Assembly (NCBI RefSeq): GCF_011516825.1
Contig: NZ_WOTA01000005.1
Coordinates: forward strand, 1 to 64,000
Direction: 5' to 3'
Source of the DNA: Acetobacter oeni
GTDB taxonomy: Bacteria > Pseudomonadota > Alphaproteobacteria > Acetobacterales > Acetobacteraceae
Length of the DNA: 64,000 nucleotides
A program made the position numbers and the translations under genes. This document shows, in pieces, positions 1-7,917 of the stretch (positions are counted from its first letter, which is position 1; every line of letters begins with the position of its first letter). A model generated the notes under the pieces. That model searched no databases. It was not told the origin of the DNA and worked only from the letters and a program-made list of their open reading frames with translations.

Positions 1-141
1 AGCGCGATACCGATACAGCACCGCTTCCACAAACAGACGGTTATCCGCGGCCGTCCCGCCCACATGGCCTTCCCGGCCCGGAAGAAGATCCCTGATCTGC
101 TCCCACTGACTCTCACTCAGAGCATACCGGCGCATCCACAT
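1..141 (-). CDS. IS5-family transposase, N-terminal fragment (cut by window edge)
   Basis: The minus strand encodes a start beginning MWMRRYALSESQWEQIRDLL, followed by PGREGHVGGTAADNRLFVEA. This is the typical N-terminal DUF4096-type helix-turn-helix region of IS5/IS427-group transposases, which bind the element ends before the DDE catalytic domain. Only 47 codons are visible because the window begins inside the gene, so the DDE residues cannot be checked. The ATG at 141 is preceded by a strong purine-rich ribosome binding site (complement of CCCCCCT at 144-150). A second in-frame ATG lies two codons later. Whether the element is intact cannot be told. Confidence 0.8.
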   Translation of the reverse strand, partial: MWMRRYALSESQWEQIRDLLPGREGHVGGTAADNRLFVEAVLYRYRA

Positions 142-227
142 ATCCCCCCTGAAAACAGGAAGAAAACATCATGCATCGGACAAAAGTACAAGGCCCAGAC
201 CAGCAGGCGCTAACTGACGACACGCCC
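1..227 (-). mobile_element. IS5-family insertion sequence, 5' portion
   Basis: This is the upstream end of an insertion sequence that continues beyond the left edge of the window. It holds the 5' part of a transposase on the minus strand, plus about 85 bases of leader. I place the outer end near base 227 because the minus-strand sequence starting there (GGGCGTGTCGTCAGTTAG) looks like an IS terminus and abuts a CTAG, a plausible target for this group. The second terminus is outside the window, so neither the terminal inverted repeat nor a target duplication can be confirmed. The exact boundary is inferred. Confidence 0.55.
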
Positions 228-1382
228 TAGTGCATGCCTGCGATTTTTCACCCTTTTTAATATCTCCCGCCCGATGCGATGCGATGGCCGTTCGACGAAT
301 GTGTAAAGCAAGAAGGCAACTAAAAAACAGAAAATTGTCACTACAGTAAGCAATACTATGCCCATAAATAAATTCTGATTCGGTAACCACGATAAGGTCG
401 CCCAATAAATGAGTTGAATAACTATATAATGGATGATGTAGAACGAGAATGAAATGCGACCCATAAATAAAACTAAAGCTGAGGAAAGAAACCGACAGAT
501 TTCGCCCTTCTGATAATAGAGTCCAAAAATTAAAGCTGAAAAACTAAAGACCTCCAGCACTCCCAACACTGGAATAAAAATCGTTGCAATAAGAAAGCAG
601 ACCGCAGCCAGGTTAGTATATGAAGTCACTTTTGCTATGTCGTCGGGTAAAATACCACATGCTCTGTTGATTGTAATTCCTGCACAAAAACAAAAAAACA
701 TTCGAACAGCACCAAAGACCCCCGTCGGATTATTGTTTGCATGGTGCCCGAGAATAAGAAGGAAAGTCAGGATCGTAAGGCTTGTCACCGCTAGGAAAAG
801 ATTTGTTGTTGCAGATTTTATCTTGCTTGCAAGGTATGCAAGAGTTGGAAACATCAGATAACCGAGCACTTCAGCACTAAGCGTCCACGAAACGATATTC
901 CATGTTCCCAGTTTAGCAAAAGTCCACGTCTGCACGAGCAGAAGTGTCTGGATGAACCCGAGCAATGAAAAACTATTCGCTTTATATGAAAAAGCAAAGT
1001 CCGTGTAAGAGCGTTCAAAAGAAACGTAACCCGGAAGAAGAATAACTATCGGAAGAAGACAAAAAAGAACAAACGTATTCAAAGGGTAAATGCGAAAAAA
1101 TCGAGCAATAAAAAAATCCTCAATCGCACTACGATTTATTATTTCAAATTGTTTTTCATGAGCATGCATGAGAATGAAGCCGGACAGAACAAAAAAAAGA
1201 TCAACAGCATGAAAGCCCAGAAAAAAAAAAAGATCAACAGCATGAAAGCCCAGAAAAAAAAATGAAGATCGTGCAACCCCATCACTATGCAGCGCAACAG
1301 CTGCCAGTTTCTGAATATGCGAAAGAAAAACCCAAAGCGCCGCAATGCCACGAACGCCGGTAAGTTCCGGAATATTCTTCAT
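210..1382 (-). CDS. acyltransferase 3 family membrane protein (OafA-like)
   Basis: This 390-residue polytopic membrane protein has the acyltransferase-3 opening PELTGVRGIAALWVFLSH and continues through about ten hydrophobic segments. The family transfers acetyl or other acyl groups to surface sugars such as O-antigen or exopolysaccharide at the inner membrane. The segment around residues 40-62 contains an in-frame 11-residue tandem duplication (FFFLGFHAVDL twice), where relatives usually have one copy before the VLSG motif. The gene is clearly richer in A+T than its neighbours and carries homopolymer runs of 8-11 T on its coding strand, so it looks horizontally acquired. The last five codons and the stop fall in sequence I assign to the adjacent insertion sequence, so the original C-terminus may be lost. 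Specificity is unknown. Confidence 0.85.
   Translation of the reverse strand: MKNIPELTGVRGIAALWVFLSHIQKLAAVALHSDGVARSSFFFLGFHAVDLFFFLGFHAVDLFFVLSGFILMHAHEKQFEIINRSAIEDFFIARFFRIYPLNTFVLFCLLPIVILLPGYVSFERSYTDFAFSYKANSFSLLGFIQTLLLVQTWTFAKLGTWNIVSWTLSAEVLGYLMFPTLAYLASKIKSATTNLFLAVTSLTILTFLLILGHHANNNPTGVFGAVRMFFCFCAGITINRACGILPDDIAKVTSYTNLAAVCFLIATIFIPVLGVLEVFSFSALIFGLYYQKGEICRFLSSALVLFMGRISFSFYIIHYIVIQLIYWATLSWLPNQNLFMGIVLLTVVTIFCFLVAFLLYTFVERPSHRIGREILKRVKNRRHALGRVVS
1199..1264. repeat. 33-bp tandem duplication inside the acyltransferase gene
   Basis: Two direct copies (1199-1231 and 1232-1264) share GATCAACAGCATGAAAGCCC followed by AG and a poly-A run. They are identical over 31 of 33 bases. 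The unit is 11 codons, so the reading frame is kept. The flanking and internal A-runs of 8, 11 and 9 bases are prone to strand slippage. Confidence 0.9.
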
Positions 1383-1553
1383 GAGCGTCGTCCGTGATAA
1401 AAATTGTCTGATAAAGACAATTTACTTACGATTTTTGTATTTATATTTAATTAACATATTTATGCCCTGCTGGCAAATTTGATCGAAGCGGATCGTATTG
1501 ACCCAAGTGTCGGGAATGTTGCAATCACCTCGACTCATGCCCATTTCTGTCTT

Positions 1554-1946
1554 ATGAGCACAAACGCTATATTTTCAGATGATGTTTTCCTGTCAATTGG
1601 CGCATCGCGCCTGTGCAGGCTCGAACGCCTGAAGCGTCTTGCCTGGCTATTAGACGCTTCATTCCAGATCCCAGGAACAAATTTCCGAATGGGCCTGGAT
1701 GCTGTCATCGGCCTCGTGCCAGCCGGAGGCGCCGTTATCACGGCGCTGTTTTCACTCTATATCGTTTGGGAAGCTCGCGGGCTGGGCGCGCCCGTGTCCG
1801 TGCTTTTACGCATGCTCGCCAATGTCGCTGTTGAAACTGTTATAGATTGCATCCCCATCGCAGGTGATCTCGTCGACGCTGCCTTCAAGGCCAATCTACG
1901 TAACGTCGCCCTTCTCGAAGATTACCTGAACAGCAAATTACCCTGA
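1554..1946 (+). CDS. DUF4112 domain-containing membrane protein
   Basis: This small protein has a core (IPGTNFRMGLDAVIGLVPAG, then the hydrophobic stretch VITALFSLYIVWEARGLG and IDCIPIAGDLVDAAFKANLR) that matches DUF4112. That family consists of short bacterial proteins of unknown function with two or three membrane-associated hydrophobic segments. I chose the ATG at 1554, giving 130 residues, because the conserved region begins about 15 residues later. A TTG at 1479 would add 25 residues that do not look conserved. Neither start has a convincing ribosome binding site. The gene stands alone on the plus strand and converges on uraH with a gap of 4 bases. No function can be assigned. Confidence 0.75.
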   Translation: MSTNAIFSDDVFLSIGASRLCRLERLKRLAWLLDASFQIPGTNFRMGLDAVIGLVPAGGAVITALFSLYIVWEARGLGAPVSVLLRMLANVAVETVIDCIPIAGDLVDAAFKANLRNVALLEDYLNSKLP

Positions 1947-1950
1947 ACCA

Positions 1951-2304
1951 TCAGCTGCCCCGATAGGTTGAGAACCCGAACGGCGAGACCAGCAGCGGCA
2001 CGTGATAATGGCACCCCTCACCGTCGTCCGAAGATTCCGCAATACCGAATGCAATCGGAACCATATCCAGAAATGGCGGCTCACTCAGTGTTACATCCTG
2101 CGCCCGGAAATATGCCGCCACAGCGAACTCCAGCCTGTAAGCTCCGGCTTCGATTGATCCGATCTCTTTTAGTTCCGGGCATCGGCCATCATCATTCGTT
2201 ACTCCGGAAAACAGAACAGTCTCACCGCGCCAGAGTGTAACCGCCACCCCCCTTGCAGGCTTACCGGAAACGAGATCAAGCACATGCGTCGACAGTGTAC
2301 TCAT
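1951..2304 (-). CDS. uraH: 5-hydroxyisourate hydrolase (HIUase)
   Basis: This is the transthyretin-like HIU hydrolase, 117 residues, the usual length. It opens the 5-hydroxyisourate ring to give OHCU, the first step after urate oxidation. Visible family signatures are the N-terminal LSTHVLDLVSGKPARGV with its active-site His, the conserved central Arg in the GAYRLEF region, a YHVPLLVSPFGFSTYRGS C-terminus with its His, and the diagnostic YRGS end. The ATG overlaps the stop of uraD by four bases (ATGA), so translation is probably coupled. It is the last gene of the ureide operon; the Klebsiella equivalent is called hpxT. It has no signal peptide and acts in the cytoplasm. Confidence 0.95.
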   Translation of the reverse strand: MSTLSTHVLDLVSGKPARGVAVTLWRGETVLFSGVTNDDGRCPELKEIGSIEAGAYRLEFAVAAYFRAQDVTLSEPPFLDMVPIAFGIAESSDDGEGCHYHVPLLVSPFGFSTYRGS

Positions 2305-2828
2305 GATTTGCTCTCCAGGTTCTTCAGCACATCAGTGCAGCGTAACGCTGCAATCTTATCAATCTCGGTCAGCGCCGTTCGCAACTCCGCTTCAGTTGTA
2401 TTCTTTCCCCTTCGCGCCATCTCCGACAAAATCAGAGACTTATCGCTCCGGCGCACACAGATCACGAACGGCATCGCAAATCGCTCCCGGTAAGCATCGT
2501 TCAGCATATTGAACCGCACATATTCTTCTGGCGTCAGGCGATCCAGGCCAGCCGAAGCCTGTTCGGCCTGAGATGCCCGTGTGAGCGTTTCATCCACACC
2601 TGCCCGCCTTGCAAGTTCAGGGTGCTCCCTGACCAGAATAAACTGTTTTTCTTCCGGAGCTTCCGCAACAATTTGCCGGAATGCTGCCAGCAGCCTCGTT
2701 CGGTCGGTAAACGGTCCCTTGCTAAACGCCTCACGCGCAATCCATGGTGAGTGCTCATAAAGCATGCCAAAAGTCTGGATAAAGGAGACCTCATCCATCC
2801 TGTTTAAGGTAGCGAACACATCCGTCAT
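2301..2828 (-). CDS. uraD: OHCU decarboxylase
   Basis: This 175-residue protein decarboxylates 2-oxo-4-hydroxy-4-carboxy-5-ureidoimidazoline to (S)-allantoin. It shows the family's LNRMDEVSFIQTFGMLYEHSPWIA opening with catalytic His near residue 25, FILVREHPELA, and the ...AYRERFAMPFVICVR... segment with SKS-like C-terminal residues. I start it at the ATG at 2828. That places it in a four-base ATGA overlap with the puuE stop, and it removes a 44-residue low-complexity extension that has no counterpart in the family. Its own stop overlaps the uraH start. It corresponds to hpxQ in Klebsiella. Confidence 0.95.
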   Translation of the reverse strand: MTDVFATLNRMDEVSFIQTFGMLYEHSPWIAREAFSKGPFTDRTRLLAAFRQIVAEAPEEKQFILVREHPELARRAGVDETLTRASQAEQASAGLDRLTPEEYVRFNMLNDAYRERFAMPFVICVRRSDKSLILSEMARRGKNTTEAELRTALTEIDKIAALRCTDVLKNLESKS

Positions 2829-3739
2829 GCCGGATGAACCTCCAGCCAGTGTCGTGCAATATCCAGCCGTGTCGCCACCCAGACCTGTTGTCGCGCCATT
2901 ACATGATCCAGGAATCGCGCTACCGCTCGTGCCCGTCCCGGACGTCCTGCAATCCGGCAATGCAGTCCTACTGACATCATCCGGGGCTGTTCTTCACCTT
3001 CGTCCCACAGCTGATCAAACGTGTCCCGGAGATAGCGGTAAAACTGTTCCCCTTCCGTAAACCCGTTCAGCGCCACGATCTTCATATCGTTCGCATCCAG
3101 CGTATACGGCACGATCAGTTGCGCTCGGCCTGTTTTTGCCTGCCAGGTCCGGTCGTAATACGGCAAATCATCCGCATAAGAGTCGGCGTCATAAGTGAAC
3201 CCTCCCTCTTCGGCGACCAGCCGCGCCGTATCAGGGCTTGTCCGTCCCTGGTACCAGCCCAGCGGACGTGTTCCGGTCAGCGCGGTCTGAATCGCTATGG
3301 CCTCGGCGATATGCTGTCGCTCCACGTCTGCCGGAACATCCTGATAGTCAATCCAGCGTAGCCCGTGGGATGCAATCTCCCATTCCGCCTTCATCATTGC
3401 ATCGACAGCATCAGGGTTGCGCGCCAGCGCAAGTGCCACGCCGAATACTGTTACAGGCATCCGGCGCTCCGTAAATAAACGGTATAACCGCCAGAAACCG
3501 GCCCGCGAACCATATTCGTACAGGCTTTCCATCGCCATGGCCCGCACCCCGGGAATCGACCTCGCACCCACCATCTCGGAAAGAAATGCCTCGGACCCGA
3601 CGTCGCCGTGCAGGACGCTGTTCTCGCCACCTTCCTCGTAATTGATGACAAACTGAACAGCGACACGAGCGGCGCCTGGCCACCGAGGTTGTGGCGGCAA
3701 AGCTCCGTAGCCGGTCATGTCACGAGGATAATCCTTCAT
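2825..3739 (-). CDS. puuE: allantoinase, PuuE type (polysaccharide-deacetylase fold)
   Basis: This 304-residue NodB/polysaccharide-deacetylase-fold protein begins with a YPRDMTGYG motif and has NYEEGGENSVLHGD, both diagnostic of PuuE. PuuE allantoinases hydrolyse allantoin to allantoate and are unrelated to the metal-dependent AllB amidohydrolases. Other conserved segments are EIASHGLRWIDYQ around residues 120-135 and GWYQGRTSPDTARLVAEEGG further on. Start and stop both overlap neighbours by four bases, pucG upstream and uraD downstream. The enzyme sits logically between OHCU decarboxylase and allantoate amidohydrolase in the pathway. It is cytoplasmic. Confidence 0.94.
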   Translation of the reverse strand: MKDYPRDMTGYGALPPQPRWPGAARVAVQFVINYEEGGENSVLHGDVGSEAFLSEMVGARSIPGVRAMAMESLYEYGSRAGFWRLYRLFTERRMPVTVFGVALALARNPDAVDAMMKAEWEIASHGLRWIDYQDVPADVERQHIAEAIAIQTALTGTRPLGWYQGRTSPDTARLVAEEGGFTYDADSYADDLPYYDRTWQAKTGRAQLIVPYTLDANDMKIVALNGFTEGEQFYRYLRDTFDQLWDEGEEQPRMMSVGLHCRIAGRPGRARAVARFLDHVMARQQVWVATRLDIARHWLEVHPA

Positions 3740-4992
3740 TTCCGGATCGTCTCATCAGCTGCACCGGCATCCCACGCCATCAACGCCGCATCAACAGCCT
3801 CTCCACGCGGCATGGGATACCCCTGCCCGGCCAGAACCACCTCCAGCGCCCCCAATGTAATCAGCACTTTATGCTTCATAGCATTGTAGCCCATCGCTCC
3901 GATCCGCCAGATCTTCCCGATCAGTGGTCCGAATGCCGTGCCAATCTCAATTTCGAAGTCTTCGCGCATCCGCAGGCGTACCGCCTCGCCATCAACTCGA
4001 TCTGGAATCCATACTCCTGTCACATTCGCCATGCGATACGCGTCATGACCGAATACCCGGAGCCCCATCGCCCGAAGCCCGGCCGTTACGGCAGCACCTG
4101 CCCTGCGATGCCGGTCAAACCGTGTCTCAAGCCCTTCCTCCAGCATGATCCGTGCGCATTCCCGTGCTCCGTAAAGCATTGTCGTCGCTTCGGTATGGTG
4201 ATTCAGTCGTTTTTCGGACCAGTAGTCCATGACCATAGCCAGATCGAAATAATTTGACCCGATCCGTACGCCCTGCCCGTCCTGCGTCCCTGCTACCCGG
4301 ATGCCCTGTTCGACATGGCGGCGCGAGAAAATGAACTCCGCCGCCTGCTCGGAAATCGTGATCGGCGCTGATCCCGGCGGTCCGCCCATACATTTCTGCA
4401 AGCCGGCCGAAACCACGTCGATCCCCCAGCCATCGACATCCACCGGATTGCCACCCAGCGTCGCCGTCGCATCCACATAGGACAACACGTCGTATTTCCG
4501 GCAGAGCGCGCCAACACCTTCCAAGGGTTGCGCCATTGTTGTCGAGGTGTCGCCATGGATACAGGCGAACACACGCGGACGATGCTCCTTTATCGCCGCT
4601 TCGATCTGCTCCAGGCTTGCTACCTCACCCCATTCCAGATCGATCGTGCGAATATCTGCCCCGATTCGCCCCGCGATCTCCGAAAGCAGCAGCCCGAAGC
4701 GACCCGCCCGGACAATCAGTATCCGTGTTCCCGGCTCCACCAGAGAAACCAGTGCTGCCTCAATCCCCGCGCGCGCCGTGCCGTCAATCAAAAATGTCCG
4801 ACGATTATCTGTCATAAAAACCTGACGATACAACGCCATCGTTTCGTTCATGTAAGCCGTCATTTCCGGGTCAAACTGTCCCAGCATGTCCATGCTCATA
4901 GCCCGCAGGACACGCGGATACACGTTGATCGGGCCTGGTCCCATCAGAAGACGCTGCGGAGGATCAGTCGGCCCGAAAAAAGCTCCGGTCAT
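3736..4992 (-). CDS. pucG: (S)-ureidoglycine:glyoxylate aminotransferase
   Basis: This is a class V PLP aminotransferase of 418 residues. LLMGPGPINVYPRVLRAMS opens the fold, HGDTSTTMAQPLEGV and VDATATLGG form the cofactor pocket, and SAGLQKCMGGPPG carries the PLP lysine at about residue 200. It resembles PucG and HpxJ, which move the amino group of unstable ureidoglycine to an acceptor such as glyoxylate and so yield oxalurate. The alternative, a plain alanine-glyoxylate or serine-pyruvate transaminase, is unlikely because the gene sits between allantoate amidohydrolase and allantoinase. It is 17 bases downstream of the allantoate amidohydrolase gene and overlaps puuE by four bases. Confidence 0.9.
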   Translation of the reverse strand: MTGAFFGPTDPPQRLLMGPGPINVYPRVLRAMSMDMLGQFDPEMTAYMNETMALYRQVFMTDNRRTFLIDGTARAGIEAALVSLVEPGTRILIVRAGRFGLLLSEIAGRIGADIRTIDLEWGEVASLEQIEAAIKEHRPRVFACIHGDTSTTMAQPLEGVGALCRKYDVLSYVDATATLGGNPVDVDGWGIDVVSAGLQKCMGGPPGSAPITISEQAAEFIFSRRHVEQGIRVAGTQDGQGVRIGSNYFDLAMVMDYWSEKRLNHHTEATTMLYGARECARIMLEEGLETRFDRHRRAGAAVTAGLRAMGLRVFGHDAYRMANVTGVWIPDRVDGEAVRLRMREDFEIEIGTAFGPLIGKIWRIGAMGYNAMKHKVLITLGALEVVLAGQGYPMPRGEAVDAALMAWDAGAADETIRK

Positions 4993-5009
4993 TGTGTTTT
5001 TTCCTCTTC

Positions 5010-6323
5010 TCAGTCGGAGTGCTTTGAAACAGTGTCTGAGTTTTCCGCCGCAGCCAGACGTCTTACAAAATCAGTCAGCGCCCCAATGGCAATATCCACA
5101 TCCTCCGCACGTACCGCCTCCGCCGGATTATGGCTGATGCCCCGCTCACACCGGATAAACAGCATCGCCATCGGGACCAGCCGCGCCATGATCATCGCAT
5201 CATGGCCTGCTCCGCTCACCAGCACTCGCGCCGGGCTTCCGGTTACATCCGCTACCGCTGCCTCAAGCAACGCCAGGAGCCGTGGATCGCACGGCACACC
5301 CGCCAGATTTTCCCGAGGAATAATCTCCGCCCCGATCCCGCGCCTGTCTGCAATATGCCTGATCTGCTCAAGCACTGAATTGATCACGAGATCCCGGATC
5401 AATGCTGATCCGGCTCTTACATCAATCGTAAAAATCACATCGCCGGGCACAACATTGACCACATCTGGCCAGACCCGCAACGACCCGACCGTCGCCACAA
5501 GACAATCTCTGCCCTCGTACGCCCTTGCCGTCGCTTCGATCGCCAGCACCATTTCAGCGGCTGCCGCAAGAGCATCCTGTCGCAGCGCCATAGCCATGGT
5601 CCCGGCATGACCAGCCGTGCCATGCAGTTTCACCTCATACCGACGTTGTGCCGCGATCCCGCTGACGACCCCGATCGCGCGGCCTTCGGCCTCCAGCGCG
5701 GGCCCCTGTTCGATATGGGCTTCTACATAACCGATAAGTTCAGAGGCCTCCCGCCCCGCGCGCGCCATCCCTCGCGCCGTCAGCCCTGCCGCGTTGAGCG
5801 CCTGGGCGACTGTCACTCCGTCCACATCCTGCAGATCTGCAAAGGTTGTGCCGGGATCATCCTCTTCCAGGACGCCGGCCACAGCCCGCGTCGTTAGCAT
5901 CGTGACCGGAAAGCGAGAGCCTTCCTCATCCCCGAAACCGATGATTTCCAGTGCAAAGGGAAACCGTTCGCCCCGCTCATGAAAAGAGGATACGACCTCG
6001 ATCGCCGCGATCACGCCCAGAATCCCGTCATATCGCCCGCCATCACGCACGGAATCCAGATGGGAGCCGAACAGCAGCGCCGGCGCCCCGGGGATCAAAC
6101 CCTCGTACCGCCCGATCATATTGGAGGCACTGTCCTGTCGGGCATCCATTCCCGCCTCGCGCATCCAGTCAGCAACTGTCTCGACTGTCGACTGAAAGCC
6201 TGGCCCCAGCCATGGCCGAAACAGCAGACCAGCTTCATCGCTGAACGGCTTATCACCCAGCCGGTCACAACGCGCCACAGCACGTTCGCCGCGCGACAAA
6301 AACTTCTGCTCTTCACTCACCAT
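5010..6323 (-). CDS. allC: allantoate amidohydrolase (M20 family)
   Basis: This 437-residue M20/M28-type amidohydrolase hydrolyses allantoate to ureidoglycine with release of ammonia and CO2. The two-metal ligand set is visible: GSHLDSVRDGGRYDG (His and bridging Asp), GFGDEEGSRFP (the Glu pair), AHIEQGPALE (third His region) and a C-terminal SGAGHDAMIMA with the last His. These motifs are shared with N-carbamoyl-L-amino acid hydrolases and ureidoglycolate hydrolases, so substrate choice rests on the flanking genes. The start lies inside the 3' end of hpxW, a seven-base overlap. It is equivalent to hpxK. Confidence 0.9.
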   Translation of the reverse strand: MVSEEQKFLSRGERAVARCDRLGDKPFSDEAGLLFRPWLGPGFQSTVETVADWMREAGMDARQDSASNMIGRYEGLIPGAPALLFGSHLDSVRDGGRYDGILGVIAAIEVVSSFHERGERFPFALEIIGFGDEEGSRFPVTMLTTRAVAGVLEEDDPGTTFADLQDVDGVTVAQALNAAGLTARGMARAGREASELIGYVEAHIEQGPALEAEGRAIGVVSGIAAQRRYEVKLHGTAGHAGTMAMALRQDALAAAAEMVLAIEATARAYEGRDCLVATVGSLRVWPDVVNVVPGDVIFTIDVRAGSALIRDLVINSVLEQIRHIADRRGIGAEIIPRENLAGVPCDPRLLALLEAAVADVTGSPARVLVSGAGHDAMIMARLVPMAMLFIRCERGISHNPAEAVRAEDVDIAIGALTDFVRRLAAAENSDTVSKHSD

Positions 6324-7915
6324 GCAGCAACACTCCCATCACTGCGCGGATCGCTCGCTCCCTCAATCACTCCGTCAATATGACTCACCAGCGCTCCGGC
6401 ATGACCCATTATTGAGGTAAATGGTGCTACACGCTCCAGCGCGTGGCCCGCCGCCCCCAGATACCCGATCAGTTCCGATGCAAACCGATCCTCATATTTG
6501 AGTGTGACACTTTCATCACCCCAGGTCTTGCCAAGCAGCCAGCGCGGTGCCGTCACAGCCGTCTGCAATCCCATCCCGTACCGAGCGTAACGAGAGAACA
6601 CAGCCGCCTGAGTCTGCGGTTGTCCCTCACCGCCCATCGTGCCGTAAACCATTACCCGCCCGTCATCGAACTTTGCCGCCGCCGGATTGAGAGTATGAAA
6701 AGGCTTCCGCCCCGGACGCAGTGCATTCCACCCATCTTCCGCCAGCCGGAAACCCGCTCCGCGATTCTGCCAGACAATCCCTGTCTGCGGCAGAACGATT
6801 CCTGAGCCAAACTCGAAATACGTGCTCTGAATCACTGAGACCGAAAGCCCGGACGCATCTGCAGCTCCGAGCCAGACTGTATCACCCACCTGAGACGGGT
6901 ACGGCCAGGGCATTGCCCGTTCCGGATCGATCGAGGCTGTCATCGCGTCCAGTGCCGCCGGATCATCGAGAACGTGCTGCGCCTCAATACACATGTAAGC
7001 GGGATCACCCACATGTGTGTCCCGATACCGAAACGCCTGTTTTGTCGCCTCAATCAGTCCGTGAATATGCGCGAAACTCTCGCCCTCATCCGCCTTCAGC
7101 CGGTCGAACAACGCCAGGATCAGCAATGAAGCGACCCCCTGAGTCGGCGGTGCCATATTGAACAGTCTCGCGTTCCGCACCCGGACTGACAGCGGATCAC
7201 GCAGTTGTGCTTTATGCCCGGCGAGATCCGCCGCACTCACCGGACTACCCGCCGTCGCCAGATCCTCCGCGATCCGCTTCGCCAGCACGCCCTCGTAAAA
7301 ACCCGATAGTCCGCTGGAGGACAACTCCCGAAGCGTCACTCCAAGAGCTGGATTCCGCAGGATTTCACCTTCGACAAGAGGCCGTCCATCTGGCTCGAAA
7401 ACCGATGCATAACCCGGCACCGTTTTGAGTTCTGCCGATTTCTCCCGCGCGATCGCCGCACCACCCGCCGTCATCGGCACACCCTCTTCCGCGTACCCGA
7501 TCGCCTCGCCAAGAATCTGCGCCAGTGACAATGTTCCGCCGCGCTCAGCCTTCGCCCGCTCAAGCGCCAGCGCCCAGCCCGATACCGTACCTGCCACCGT
7601 ATTCGCCGCCAGCGGTCCCCGCCAGGGCACGGCAGTCAGCCCCGCCCTGCGATATAGTGCCAGATCTGCAGCAGCAGCCGCTCCGCCGCAGGCGTCGATC
7701 GTCTCCACTCGTCCGTCCGGCCAGCAGATCAGCCAGAACCCGTCTCCGCCGATTGAGGTCATATGCGGATAAACGACAGCCAAGGTTGCCGCCGTAGCCA
7801 CTGCGGCTTCGATCGCGGACCCGCCGGCCCGCAGCACTTGCAGTCCGGCCTGAGACGCAAGATGATGCGGCGCCGTTACCATACCGCGCAAAGACCGGGC
7901 CGTATGCAGCATCAT
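6317..7915 (-). CDS. hpxW: oxamate amidohydrolase-like gamma-glutamyltransferase family protein
   Basis: This 532-residue Ntn-hydrolase of the gamma-glutamyltransferase family is expected to self-cleave before a catalytic threonine. The candidate is Thr346 in GDTVWLGAADASG, followed by SVIQSTYFEFGSGIV and WQNRG. No signal peptide is present, unlike periplasmic glutathione-degrading GGTs. In Klebsiella, HpxW of this subfamily hydrolyses oxamate to oxalate and ammonia at the end of urate catabolism. The flanking hpxX, hpxY and ureide genes make that the best guess here. The start is two bases after the hpxY stop, and the stop overlaps the allantoate amidohydrolase start. A YwrD-like peptidase activity is the main alternative. 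Confidence 0.8.
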   Translation of the reverse strand: MMLHTARSLRGMVTAPHHLASQAGLQVLRAGGSAIEAAVATAATLAVVYPHMTSIGGDGFWLICWPDGRVETIDACGGAAAAADLALYRRAGLTAVPWRGPLAANTVAGTVSGWALALERAKAERGGTLSLAQILGEAIGYAEEGVPMTAGGAAIAREKSAELKTVPGYASVFEPDGRPLVEGEILRNPALGVTLRELSSSGLSGFYEGVLAKRIAEDLATAGSPVSAADLAGHKAQLRDPLSVRVRNARLFNMAPPTQGVASLLILALFDRLKADEGESFAHIHGLIEATKQAFRYRDTHVGDPAYMCIEAQHVLDDPAALDAMTASIDPERAMPWPYPSQVGDTVWLGAADASGLSVSVIQSTYFEFGSGIVLPQTGIVWQNRGAGFRLAEDGWNALRPGRKPFHTLNPAAAKFDDGRVMVYGTMGGEGQPQTQAAVFSRYARYGMGLQTAVTAPRWLLGKTWGDESVTLKYEDRFASELIGYLGAAGHALERVAPFTSIMGHAGALVSHIDGVIEGASDPRSDGSVAAW

Positions 7916-7917
7916 CG

